Part shown: in pieces, positions 1 through 7,623 of the stretch
Numbering within the stretch: the stretch's first letter is position 1
How the letters are laid out: each line of letters opens with the position of its first letter
Assembly: GCA_030152605.1 (NCBI GenBank)
Contig: JASLJB010000115.1
Coordinates: forward strand, 1 to 15,376
Reading direction: 5' to 3'
DNA length: 15,376 bases
From: Acinetobacter sp.
GTDB lineage: Bacteria > Pseudomonadota > Gammaproteobacteria > Pseudomonadales > Moraxellaceae
Notes under the pieces: model-generated
What the model saw: only the letters and a program-made list of their open reading frames with translations
Database searches by the model: none
Told to the model about the DNA's origin: nothing
Translations under genes and position numbers: made by a program

Positions 1-58
1 GGGCTCCTGTAATCCTTGAAAGATAAGATTCACACTAGGTTTCGGCCTATTCACGACA
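1..58 (+). other. Short leader of the Mrp operon
   Basis: 58 bases before the chosen mrpA start. TTGAAA at 16-21 resembles a -35 box but has no acceptable -10 partner at the right distance, and no strong ribosome site precedes TTG 59 or GTG 71. The promoter is probably further upstream, outside the window. Confidence 0.3.
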
Positions 59-2899
59 TTGGATACGAGTGTGCTACCGATTATTATATTGTTACCCTTA
101 ATACTTGGCACTACCCTAGTCTCGTGGCTGAAGAGATTTTCGCGCGGGGTGACTGCTTTAGGGGCTATAGGAGTCAGTTTAACCAGTTTCATCTTGTTAC
201 TGACTCAGGCAAAGCAAGTTTTTCAAGGCGCCAGTCTTGTGGAAAGCTGGCCTTGGCTCACCCAGTTGGGCATTGATTTCAGCTTCCGTCTCGACGCACT
301 AGGTTTGATTTTCGCTTTGCTGATCACCGGGATCGGCACCCTCATTTATATCTATGCATATTATTATTTAAGTCCTCAAAACTCACTGAGTAAACTTTAT
401 ATCCTGCTGATGCTGTTTATGGCAGCCATGCTTGGGATTTCGCTTTCTAATAATTTAATGATCTTGTTGGTCTTTTGGGAATTGACCAGTATCTCCTCGT
501 TCCTCTTGGTGGGTTATTGGAGCAATTACGACGCTGCGCAACGCGGTGCGCGTATGGCCATGACCATCACAGGTATGGGCGGTTTGGCCCTACTCGGGGC
601 ATTTATCTTATTGGGTCAAGTCACCGGCACCTATGAAATCGACCAGATCTTGGCGATGGGGCCCGTGATCCAAAACGATCCCTTATTTATCCCGATCTTA
701 GGTCTGGTACTGTTAGGTGCATTTACCAAAAGTGCGCAATTCCCCTTTCATTTCTGGCTTCCAAATGCCATGGCCGCACCGACGCCTGTTTCGGCGTATC
801 TACACTCCGCCACCATGGTCAAAGCCGGGATCTTTTTATTGGCACGTCTGTTGCCGATCTTTGTCGGTTCTGCGCTGTTCCACAATATCGTCACCACGAT
901 TGGTTTATTTACCTTCTGTATGGCTGCGTTTTTTGCCATCTTTAAAGAAGATTTAAAAGGCCTGTTGGCCTATTCCACCATCAGCCATTTGGGTCTGATT
1001 GTGTGCTTACTCGGCATCGGCTCACCCTTGGCGGTCGCTGCGGCGATTTTCCATATTATTAACCACGCCACCTTTAAAGCGGCGCTGTTTATGTTGGCCG
1101 GCATCATTGACCATGAAACCCAAACCCGTGATCTGCGTAAGCTCAGCGGGATTTGGCAATTGCTGCCCTTTACCGGCACGCTGGTCATGATCACGGCGGC
1201 ATCGATGGCCGGTGTGCCATTGACCAATGGCTTCTTGTCCAAAGAAATGTTCTTTACCGAACTCCTGGCCAATCTCAGCGGTCCTTATCTAATCCTCGGC
1301 GCCATCGTCGCGACCGTGGCCGGACTCTGTGCGGTGGCCTACTCCACCCGTTTGGTGCATGGGGTATTTTTCAATGGCCCAGTCGGTCGTGAAGTCCCCA
1401 ACAAAGACGCGCATGAGCCACCTTTGGGTATGCGCGCGCCGGCGATGTTATTGGCCAGTTTATGTATCTTGGTCGGTCTCTTCCCTGCACTTTTGGTCGG
1501 CCCCATCGTCAATGCTGGCACCGCCGCAAGCACGCAAATCGCGGATCTGGCACCCGTGCATCTGGCGATTTGGCATGGCATCAACGCACCTTTACTGATG
1601 AGTGCGATCGCCCTTGCTGGCGGGATCATGTTTTACTTTATCTTGGCGCGCAACAACCGCATCAAACGCATTGATCTGGATGAGCAACTGGGGGCTTTTC
1701 AAGGCAAATTAATCTTTGAAAACATCCTCAAACAACTGCTCAACCTTGCGCGCGTGATCAAGAAAAAAACCGAAACCGGTTCATTGCAAAACTATCTGCT
1801 GTGTATCGTGGTATTTAGTATTGCCTTGGTTGCAGCGCCACTGGTCAATCAAAACTTAGCCATGGGCAGTCGTGAATTGACCCATGCGCCACCGATCGCG
1901 ATCGTGTTATGGATGCTACTGTTCTCCGCCTGTTGGATGATGTTGTGGTTCCACCATGAACGCATCAAAGCGGTCTTGATCAGTGGTGCCATCGGCCTAG
2001 TGGTGACCATGGTCTTTGTGGCCTTGTCTGCACCAGATCTAGCACTGACCCAGATCACGGTCGATGTGGTGACCACCGTATTGCTCTTGATGAGCCTGTC
2101 GTTGTTGCCGCAGTTGACCGCCTATGAATCCAGTCGCAGCCGGCGTTGGCGCGACAGTATCGTGGCGATCGTGGCCGGGGTTGGAATTGGTTGGATCGCT
2201 TGGTTATTGCTAACCCGCGATCATCAAAGCATTTCATGGTTCTTTATCCAGCAATCGCTCCCCCTTGGCGGTGGATCGAACGTGGTCAACGTGATCTTGG
2301 TCGACTTCCGTGGTTTCGATACCTTCGGTGAAATCACCGTACTCGGCATTGCGGCGATTGGCGCACTGTGCATGATGGATGGTATGCGTGAACATGGCAC
2401 CACCATGACCCAAGGTCTGACCTATCGTTTTAACCCCTCCCCGCTGATGTTCCGCATGACCGCTTCTTGGGTTTTACCTTTGGCGCTGGTGGTGAGTTTA
2501 TATATCTTCTTGCGTGGACATAACTATCCGGGCGGTGGCTTTATTGCCGGCTTGATCACGGCGATGGCATTGATTATTCAATACATTGCACTGGGTCAAG
2601 ACGATGCCGAGAAGCTGCTCAAAGCCAACTCTGGGCGACGCTATGAAACTTGGATTGGCGGTGGTTTGCTCATCGCGGGAATCTCTGGTGTTGCGGCATG
2701 GTATTGGGGACGTCCGTTCCTGACCAGTGCGCATATCTATGTTGAGCCGCAAATCTTTAGCAGCATGCATCTTGCATCTGCGGCTGCATTTGACCTCGGG
2801 GTATATGCCACCGTGGTCGGCGCAGCGATGTTATTGATTTCTGTATTGGGTGACTCTCGACATTCCAGTATGGCCGGCCCACTTCCACCCAAGGAGTAA
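59..2899 (+). CDS. mrpA: Mrp-type cation/H+ antiporter subunit A, fused to subunit B
   Basis: Largest subunit of the multisubunit Na+(K+)/H+ antiporter in the inner membrane, which exchanges cytoplasmic cations for protons. The 946-residue product is almost entirely hydrophobic helices. Residues ~80-420 are the NuoL/ND5-like proton-translocation domain. E141 (in the FWELTS motif), K224 (FTKSAQFP) and K300 match the positions of the essential Glu/Lys residues known in Bacillus MrpA. Residues ~640-685 are the MrpA C-terminal domain (SAPDLALTQITVDVV). Residues ~785-940 are a complete MrpB-like domain with the HNYPGGGF motif, so mrpA and mrpB are fused, as is usual in proteobacterial PhaAB-type systems. 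The start is uncertain: an in-frame stop lies at 17-19 and there is no upstream ATG. TTG at 59 is the longest option and GTG at 71 the alternative, and neither has a convincing ribosome site. First gene of the operon; mrpC follows after 3 bases. Confidence 0.93.
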   Translation: MDTSVLPIIILLPLILGTTLVSWLKRFSRGVTALGAIGVSLTSFILLLTQAKQVFQGASLVESWPWLTQLGIDFSFRLDALGLIFALLITGIGTLIYIYAYYYLSPQNSLSKLYILLMLFMAAMLGISLSNNLMILLVFWELTSISSFLLVGYWSNYDAAQRGARMAMTITGMGGLALLGAFILLGQVTGTYEIDQILAMGPVIQNDPLFIPILGLVLLGAFTKSAQFPFHFWLPNAMAAPTPVSAYLHSATMVKAGIFLLARLLPIFVGSALFHNIVTTIGLFTFCMAAFFAIFKEDLKGLLAYSTISHLGLIVCLLGIGSPLAVAAAIFHIINHATFKAALFMLAGIIDHETQTRDLRKLSGIWQLLPFTGTLVMITAASMAGVPLTNGFLSKEMFFTELLANLSGPYLILGAIVATVAGLCAVAYSTRLVHGVFFNGPVGREVPNKDAHEPPLGMRAPAMLLASLCILVGLFPALLVGPIVNAGTAASTQIADLAPVHLAIWHGINAPLLMSAIALAGGIMFYFILARNNRIKRIDLDEQLGAFQGKLIFENILKQLLNLARVIKKKTETGSLQNYLLCIVVFSIALVAAPLVNQNLAMGSRELTHAPPIAIVLWMLLFSACWMMLWFHHERIKAVLISGAIGLVVTMVFVALSAPDLALTQITVDVVTTVLLLMSLSLLPQLTAYESSRSRRWRDSIVAIVAGVGIGWIAWLLLTRDHQSISWFFIQQSLPLGGGSNVVNVILVDFRGFDTFGEITVLGIAAIGALCMMDGMREHGTTMTQGLTYRFNPSPLMFRMTASWVLPLALVVSLYIFLRGHNYPGGGFIAGLITAMALIIQYIALGQDDAEKLLKANSGRRYETWIGGGLLIAGISGVAAWYWGRPFLTSAHIYVEPQIFSSMHLASAAAFDLGVYATVVGAAMLLISVLGDSRHSSMAGPLPPKE

Positions 2900-2902
2900 T
2901 TC

Positions 2903-3271
2903 ATGATCAGTTTAGAGTTTTTACTGGCCACTGCGATTGGATTACTGGTCGCGACAGGCGTTTACTTAATCCTCCGTGCACGTACCTTTCCGGTGGTGCT
3001 CGGATTGGCGGTGATTGGTTATGCCGTTAACTTATTTTTATTTGCCATGGGCCGTATTCAGCTCAGCGCACCTGCGCTGCTGACCGATGCCACGCGGGTC
3101 ACTGATCCGCTGCCACAGGCCTTGGTATTGACTGCAATTGTGATTGGTTTTGCCACCACTGCATTTATCGTGCAGTTGGCTTTACGGAGTCGTTATGAAT
3201 CGGGTACCGATCATGTCGATTCCAAAGAGGAAGTCATCACGCCAGATCCACGCGAGGATGAGCCTGAATGA
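2903..3271 (+). CDS. mrpC: Mrp cation/H+ antiporter subunit C
   Basis: Small NuoK-like membrane subunit of the Mrp antiporter, 122 residues with three predicted transmembrane helices (roughly residues 3-24, 28-48 and 70-95) and an acidic cytoplasmic tail. The sequence between helices 2 and 3 (LLTDATRVTDPLPQALVLTAIVIG) carries the conserved 'DPLPQALVLTAIVI' signature shared by MrpC and NuoK-type proteins. A strong ribosome site AAGGAG (2891-2896) lies 6 bases before the ATG and overlaps the end of mrpA. The stop overlaps the mrpD start by 4 bases (ATGA), indicating translational coupling. The length is typical for the family. In the complex, MrpC sits between the A and D antiporter-like subunits. 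Confidence 0.94.
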   Translation: MISLEFLLATAIGLLVATGVYLILRARTFPVVLGLAVIGYAVNLFLFAMGRIQLSAPALLTDATRVTDPLPQALVLTAIVIGFATTAFIVQLALRSRYESGTDHVDSKEEVITPDPREDEPE

Positions 3272-5115
3272 TGAATTTTCTAGAATTTTGGCACACCCAT
3301 ACCCCTATTTTTGCGATTTTAATTCCGGCATTTACCGCCTTTATCTTGGTGGTGTTGGGCAATCCCGGTTCCGGCTCACTGGCCCAAGACTGGCGCCAAC
3401 CGTGGCGTCGTGGCTTAAGTTTGGTCTCTGTGCTGCTCGGCCTCGCCACTGCGATTAACTATGTGATTCAAGCCACGCAAGGCAACATCATTGTCTATCA
3501 ACTCGGTGAATGGACCGCGCCTTTTGGCATCGTCTTGGTCTTGGACCGTCTCTCGGCAATGATGGTGCTGTTGACCTATGTGCTGGCCACACCGCTGCTG
3601 TGGTTTGCCAGTAAGCAATGGGATGAACGCGGGCGTTATTTCCACGCCATGTCACATTTCTTGCTCATGGGACTTTGTGGCGCCTTCCTCACCGGTGACT
3701 TATTTAACTTATTTGTTTTCTTTGAAATCCTGTTGATGGCGTCTTATGTCTTGCTGCTGCATGGTCAAGGCAAAGCGCGTTTTCAGCTCGGCATTCACTA
3801 CGTCAGCATTAATTTGTTGGCTTCCGCCCTGTTCCTGATCGGTCTCGGCATGATCTACGGCAGTGTCGGCAGCCTCAACATGACGGATGTGGCACGCATG
3901 CTGCCGTTATTGCCGGAGGACCAACATCGTTTGGCCACCGCAGGCGGCTTATTGCTGTTCGTGGTATTCGGCATCAAAGCGGCGATCTTACCGGTCGGTT
4001 TCTGGTTACCCAAAACCTATGCGGTCGCCACCACGCCTGTGGCTGCGCTATTCACCATCATGACCAAAGTCGGCGTCTATGCGATCTTGCGGGTCAACGC
4101 CACGGTATTTCATGATCAACTCAGTCAACAGATTTTAAGTTCTTGGCTGTTGCCTTTGGCGCTGCTGACCTCGATCTATGGCGTGATTGGTGCCTTGGCG
4201 GCAGATCGTCTACGTCGCTTTGTTGGCTTTATGGTGCTGTCTTCTATCGGCACCATCCTGACTGCGATTGCGATGATGGACAGCACGGCATGGGCAGCGG
4301 CACTGTATTACTTGGTGCACAGTACCTTGATCGCGGCGGCATTTTATCTGCTCTGCGGTTGGATCACCTCACAGCGCGGCGAATTTAAAGATCACCTCAA
4401 AGTTGCGCCACGTATGAAGCAGCAATTCGCGGTGTCGATGAGCTTCTTTATCATTGCCTTGATGATGGCAGGCCTCCCCCCCTTCAGTGGTTTCTGGGGC
4501 AAAGTCTTGATCCTCAAAGCCAGCAGTGGTTTTTATGCACAAGGCTGGGTGATTGCCACCCTGTTGATCGTGAGTTTACTCAGCATCATCGCCTTTACCC
4601 GTGCCGGATTTATCCTGTTCTGGCGGGCAACAGCACCTGAGGACAATCCCAAAGAAGAGGCCTATATCAGCTATCAAACCCTGCCCGGCAAAGCGCCAGC
4701 ACGGAATGATAAAACCATCTATCTGCTGTTGGGTGGTTTGATGCTGTACGTGGTCTTTGCCGCGCCGATCATTCACTATGTTGAAAAAACCGGCCTGCAA
4801 ATCGCCAATAGCCAAGGCTATATCCAAGCGATCTTGAAAACAGATCAGGATGGCGAAGTCATCAGCGTGCAACCCTTTGATCCGTTGTATTTGCCTGAAA
4901 CCAAATATGCAGGCGAGTCTGACGACATTTATGCACCGACGATCCCTTATTTGATCAGTGAAAATACCTTGCAAGGCGAGCATATTTCACCGTTTAAGCA
5001 AGATCAGATCCAGTTGCAAAAACACGCCCAAGGTCTGGAGCAATCCAAACAAGATCAGCCCAAGCAAGAACAGCTAAAAGCTGCGCCAGAACTACTTACG
5101 CCGATGGAGCCATAA
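3268..5115 (+). CDS. mrpD: Mrp cation/H+ antiporter subunit D
   Basis: Second NuoM/NuoN-like proton-channel subunit of the Mrp antiporter. Residues ~15-510 form the helix bundle. Visible key residues are E153 (FVFFEILLM), K237 (FGIKAAILP) and K267 (IMTKVGVYA), the conserved charged residues of the Proton_antipo_M domain. The PFHFWLP-type motif of MrpA appears here as LPVGFWLPKTYA. At 615 residues it is about 100 longer than typical MrpD proteins of around 500. The excess is a hydrophilic C-terminal tail after the last helix (~residue 510), ending in a Gln/Lys/Glu-rich stretch (residues ~570-606). The start ATG overlaps the mrpC stop by 4 bases; a second ATG at 3271 is an equally possible start. 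The stop abuts the mrpE start directly. Confidence 0.94.
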   Translation: MMNFLEFWHTHTPIFAILIPAFTAFILVVLGNPGSGSLAQDWRQPWRRGLSLVSVLLGLATAINYVIQATQGNIIVYQLGEWTAPFGIVLVLDRLSAMMVLLTYVLATPLLWFASKQWDERGRYFHAMSHFLLMGLCGAFLTGDLFNLFVFFEILLMASYVLLLHGQGKARFQLGIHYVSINLLASALFLIGLGMIYGSVGSLNMTDVARMLPLLPEDQHRLATAGGLLLFVVFGIKAAILPVGFWLPKTYAVATTPVAALFTIMTKVGVYAILRVNATVFHDQLSQQILSSWLLPLALLTSIYGVIGALAADRLRRFVGFMVLSSIGTILTAIAMMDSTAWAAALYYLVHSTLIAAAFYLLCGWITSQRGEFKDHLKVAPRMKQQFAVSMSFFIIALMMAGLPPFSGFWGKVLILKASSGFYAQGWVIATLLIVSLLSIIAFTRAGFILFWRATAPEDNPKEEAYISYQTLPGKAPARNDKTIYLLLGGLMLYVVFAAPIIHYVEKTGLQIANSQGYIQAILKTDQDGEVISVQPFDPLYLPETKYAGESDDIYAPTIPYLISENTLQGEHISPFKQDQIQLQKHAQGLEQSKQDQPKQEQLKAAPELLTPMEP

Positions 5116-5643
5116 ATGAAAAAGCATACTCGCTCTTTTATTGACACCTGTATCCCACATCCTTTTGTGACGGTATCGGTGGCCGTGGCATGGCTGATGT
5201 TGTCGCAAAGTGCTGAACTGTTTGACATCTGCATGGCGCTGATCTTGGGTCTGATCATTCCAAAAATGATACAGCCCTTCATCATACGCACCCCGAATAT
5301 CCAATGGGGCTTGGCATTGAAACTGTTCTTTGTGGTGCTCAAGGATATTATTATTTCCAATATCACCGTGGCCAAACAGGTATTGGGTCCGATGAAGAAC
5401 CTGACCCCCAAGTGGTATCGTGTGCCCTTGGATACCGATCACGAGCACGTCAATACCTTATTGGCGATGATCATCACCACCACACCAGGTACGGTGACAG
5501 CGGGGATCGATCAGGAACGCGGTGATATCTTGGTGCATGCACTGAGCTGTGACGATCCAGATGCCGATATCCTCGACATCAAGACCCGATATGAAGCGCC
5601 ACTGCTGGCGATCTTTAATGTGCAGCAAGGAGAAAAATCATGA
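5116..5643 (+). CDS. mrpE: Mrp cation/H+ antiporter subunit E
   Basis: Accessory subunit E (MNHE family) of the Mrp antiporter, 175 residues. The N-terminal half has two to three hydrophobic segments (residues ~12-60 and ~66-85). The C-terminal half is a soluble domain containing the family hallmark: a Thr-rich 'MIITTTPGTVTAGID' stretch followed by 'GDILVHAL'. The ATG immediately follows the mrpD stop. GGAG at 5106-5109, inside the end of mrpD, is placed 6 bases upstream. The 3' end overlaps mrpF by 4 bases (ATGA). MrpE is needed for full complex assembly and activity in characterised systems (family knowledge). Position and length are standard. Confidence 0.93.
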   Translation: MKKHTRSFIDTCIPHPFVTVSVAVAWLMLSQSAELFDICMALILGLIIPKMIQPFIIRTPNIQWGLALKLFFVVLKDIIISNITVAKQVLGPMKNLTPKWYRVPLDTDHEHVNTLLAMIITTTPGTVTAGIDQERGDILVHALSCDDPDADILDIKTRYEAPLLAIFNVQQGEKS

Positions 5644-5915
5644 TCATCTTGCCTTATGCGCTCGGCATCGCCTTACTCGGTGTGACCCTCTCGATGTTTA
5701 TCTGCTTGATCCGTCTGATCATGGGACCCTCGATCGTGGATCGCTTGTTGGCATTGGATACTTTATTTCTCAATGCCACCTGTCTGGTGATCATCTTGGG
5801 GATTTACTGGACCAGCACGTCGATGTTTGAGGGCGCGCTCTTGGTTGCGATGTTGGGCTTTGTTTCCACTGCGGCATTGGCACGATACTTCACCACCGGC
5901 CATGTGATCGATTAG
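5640..5915 (+). CDS. mrpF: Mrp cation/H+ antiporter subunit F
   Basis: Small three-helix membrane subunit (91 residues) of the Mrp antiporter. Hydrophobic segments lie at roughly residues 3-24, 34-53 and 59-80. The motif 'GPSIVDRLLALDTL' after helix 1 is the conserved MrpF/MnhF signature, including the Asp residues thought to matter for cation handling in the family. The ribosome site AAGGAG (5627-5632) lies 7 bases before the ATG, inside the end of mrpE. The start overlaps the mrpE stop by 4 bases, and mrpG begins 9 bases after the stop. Confidence 0.93.
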   Translation: MIILPYALGIALLGVTLSMFICLIRLIMGPSIVDRLLALDTLFLNATCLVIILGIYWTSTSMFEGALLVAMLGFVSTAALARYFTTGHVID

Positions 5916-5924
5916 GAGAAAATT

Positions 5925-6305
5925 ATGCAACTTGCACTCGAAATTATTATCTCTTTCTTCCTGATCATTGGTGCATTCTTTACGGTGGTTGGTGGCGTCG
6001 GCATGCTCCGCCTCCCCGATCTGTTTATGCGCCTACATGCACCGACCAAATCTAGCACCTTGGGACTGGGCAGCTTTTTGATCGCAGCCATGGTCTATGG
6101 CGGTGCGCATGCGCAGTTTGGATTTGCTGAACTCTTGATTACCTTCTTGGCCTTTATCACTGCGCCGGTATCGGCCAATTTAATCGCCCAAGCCGCGTTA
6201 CACTTGCGTTTACGTTCCATGGGCGGCGATGTGCCAGAAGCCATCAATCGTCCATTGCCGTGGCAACGCCAACGCCGGATTAAACAGTTTGATGAAGAGA
6301 TTTAG
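5925..6305 (+). CDS. mrpG: Mrp cation/H+ antiporter subunit G
   Basis: Last gene of the Mrp operon, 126 residues. Three hydrophobic helices (residues ~6-26, ~42-62 and ~66-88) are followed by a basic cytoplasmic tail. The segment 'GGVGMLRLPDLFMRLHAPTKSSTLG' after helix 1 is the diagnostic MrpG/PhaG motif. The ribosome site AGGAG (5914-5918) overlaps the mrpF stop and is spaced 6 bases from the ATG. The C-terminal residues ~90-126 are Arg/Gln-rich and hydrophilic. The gene ends 18 bases before a GC-rich hairpin that marks the end of the operon and faces a convergent gene. Confidence 0.93.
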   Translation: MQLALEIIISFFLIIGAFFTVVGGVGMLRLPDLFMRLHAPTKSSTLGLGSFLIAAMVYGGAHAQFGFAELLITFLAFITAPVSANLIAQAALHLRLRSMGGDVPEAINRPLPWQRQRRIKQFDEEI

Positions 6306-6323
6306 ACTTTAGAAATAGAACAT

Positions 6324-6343
6324 AAGGGAGCGCAAGCTCCCTT
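6324..6343. terminator. Hairpin between convergent mrpG and hydrolase genes
   Basis: A perfect 8-bp stem (AAGGGAGC / GCTCCCTT) closes a GCAA tetraloop. It lies 18 bases after the mrpG stop and 17 bases from the stop of the opposite-strand hydrolase. Neither side has a long T tract; the minus-strand side is followed by a T-rich, interrupted stretch. It is best read as a shared bidirectional transcription end or an mRNA 3' stabiliser. Confidence 0.7.
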
Positions 6344-6360
6344 GTTGTCCTCTCCCCTGC

Positions 6361-7245
6361 TTAACCCGCCACCCACTCATCTTGTTCAAATCCCTGCATC
6401 TGATATTGATCTGCCAAGCGCTGTTTCCAATAGGCCACGATGCCGCTGTAGTCAATCTCTGCGGGATGAAAGTCAGCTTTGTAATAAGACAGATATTCTG
6501 GCAGCAGCTGCACACACATCTTGCCCACCAGATACAACCCATACAGATTGGCCGAGACTTTGGGTAGGCTGTTGCGGCGATCTTGTAGAAACAAACGACT
6601 GGCGGAGTAAAGCGTCAGACTGGCAAAACCAGTAGTGACATGCCGCATCACTTGACGCCGCAGCGCGGTATCGGCAAACACCGTCTGATAAACATCAAAA
6701 GCCACCGCACGATGCTCAATCTCCTCAATCGCATGCCAGACCCAAAGCTTGATCGCATCATCTTCTAAGCTTTCTAGCACTTCGGGATGCCGCAAAATAT
6801 AACCGCCCAACAGCGCAGTAAAATGCTCATAAGCACAGGTCACAGCCAACTGCAATTTGGGTGAAGCCTGTCGAATCTGCTGATCTTGACGCGCTAACCA
6901 TTTTTGAAAATTATCCAGTTGATAGTCATCGCGCCGCCAAGCGGCATTAAACTCGCTATGCGCTTTGGAATGCATCGCCTCCTGCCCAATAAATGCCGCA
7001 ATCTGCGCCTGCAACTGTGGATCAGTCACGCGATCACGTACATTACGCACGCTATGTACAAAGAATTGCTCGCCCACGGGAAAGGTAGAAGACAGTGCGG
7101 TGAGCAGATGTGACATCACAGGAGAGTTGGCAAAGAAATGCCGGCGGATCGCATGTGGATTGAACTGCGGTTTACGAACTTGAATTCCCAAGGCTTTGCG
7201 CCGATGGCGGTATGAAGTTTCTGGCATTTGCAGCGTGGCGGTCAT
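6361..7245 (-). CDS. Metal-dependent hydrolase family protein (PF10118-like)
   Basis: 294-residue soluble protein resembling the 'predicted metal-dependent hydrolase' family (PF10118), which is common in Acinetobacter and has an all-helical, ferritin-like arrangement. Candidate metal ligands are E59 (GEQFF), E89/H92/H96 (GQEAMHSKAH), E140-H141 (YEHF) and E174/E175/H178 (HAIEEIEH), a repeated Glu/His pattern typical of a di-metal helical bundle. No signal peptide or membrane segment is seen, so a cytoplasmic location is likely. The ribosome site AGGAAA (+ strand 7252-7257) lies 6 bases upstream of the ATG and supports this start. The substrate is unknown. Members of the family are often found beside lipid or fatty-acid genes, but nothing in this window points to a pathway. 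It is transcribed toward the Mrp operon. Confidence 0.85.
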   Translation of the reverse strand: MTATLQMPETSYRHRRKALGIQVRKPQFNPHAIRRHFFANSPVMSHLLTALSSTFPVGEQFFVHSVRNVRDRVTDPQLQAQIAAFIGQEAMHSKAHSEFNAAWRRDDYQLDNFQKWLARQDQQIRQASPKLQLAVTCAYEHFTALLGGYILRHPEVLESLEDDAIKLWVWHAIEEIEHRAVAFDVYQTVFADTALRRQVMRHVTTGFASLTLYSASRLFLQDRRNSLPKVSANLYGLYLVGKMCVQLLPEYLSYYKADFHPAEIDYSGIVAYWKQRLADQYQMQGFEQDEWVAG

Positions 7246-7283
7246 GGCATATTTCCTACACGGTCGTGTATCGATCCCCCATC

Positions 7284-7454
7284 ATGTCAAAGCCCTACCT
7301 TTTGTATATTGCAAAAACAGTGTCCATCCTTGCAAAAAATACCAAAGGGATAGGAGGAGTATTTGGACTGTGGATGTTATTTTGTTGGGTACTAAACGTT
7401 GTATTTCTTTTTCAGATATATTGGACAGCATCTATATTTATACCCAGCCCTTAA
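7284..7454 (+). CDS. Small membrane ORF, first of a TAATG-linked pair (possibly frameshifted)
   Basis: 56-residue ORF starting 38 bases from the divergent hydrolase start. Residues 1-22 are basic and amphipathic (MSKPYLLYIAKTVSILAKNT). Residues 24-52 form a strong transmembrane segment rich in Trp and Phe. It has plausible codon use and is less AT-rich than the genes downstream. No ribosome site precedes the ATG; an AGGAGG at 7352-7357 would instead suit internal starts near 7368-7374. The stop TAA shares its last base with the ATG of a second ORF that continues as hydrophilic sequence plus another hydrophobic helix. Together the two look like one ~97-residue two-helix protein broken by a single-base deletion, or a coupled pair. 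I do not recognise the family. Confidence 0.4.
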   Translation: MSKPYLLYIAKTVSILAKNTKGIGGVFGLWMLFCWVLNVVFLFQIYWTASIFIPSP

Positions 7455-7579
7455 TGCTAAGACCATCATGGACTGGAGACTTTGAATGGTTTCTAACAAG
7501 ATCATTTCGCATAAGAGATTTTATGTTAAATCTTTTGATTTTAACAATACTCTTATTTATAAATGTTTTTAATAATTAA
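7454..7579 (+). CDS. Small membrane ORF, second of a TAATG-linked pair (possibly frameshifted)
   Basis: 41-residue ORF whose ATG overlaps the preceding TAA by one base. Residues 1-23 are hydrophilic with aromatic and basic residues (SWTGDFEWFLTRSFRIRDF). Residues 24-39 are a hydrophobic helix (MLNLLILTILLFINVF), and the ORF ends in Asn-Asn. There is no separate ribosome site. Expression would depend on re-initiation or on the upstream ORF being intact in frame. The most economical reading is the C-terminal part of the gene starting at 7284, displaced by a -1 change near 7440-7454. The base composition becomes much more AT-rich along this ORF, so the edge of the accessory islet may fall within it. 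Confidence 0.33.
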   Translation: MLRPSWTGDFEWFLTRSFRIRDFMLNLLILTILLFINVFNN

Positions 7580-7584
7580 GTATT

Positions 7585-7617
7585 TAAGGTATATTTATGC
7601 CAAATTTGATGGGTTAA
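7585..7617 (+). promoter_or_regulatory. Ribosome site and 6-codon ORF in frame with the next gene
   Basis: TAAGGT (7585-7590) lies 6 bases before ATG 7597. It opens a 6-codon ORF (MPNLMG) that stops at TAA 7615-7617 in the same reading frame as the gene that resumes at TTG 7624. Either the original start of the downstream gene has been cut by a nonsense codon, or this is a leader peptide whose termination places ribosomes next to the TTG. Confidence 0.4.
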
Positions 7618-7623
7618 CTTATT

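Noticed and set aside
4576..4983. 135-codon minus-strand ORF inside mrpD
   Set aside because: A shadow of mrpD on the opposite strand; the translation lacks domain features and the mrpD frame is conserved throughout.
7370..7579. 69-codon ORF from GTG 7370, 12 bases after an AGGAGG
   Set aside because: The spacing is long. The part before 7454 reads less like protein than the overlapping frame with its clear transmembrane helix. Only the part after 7454 seems real.
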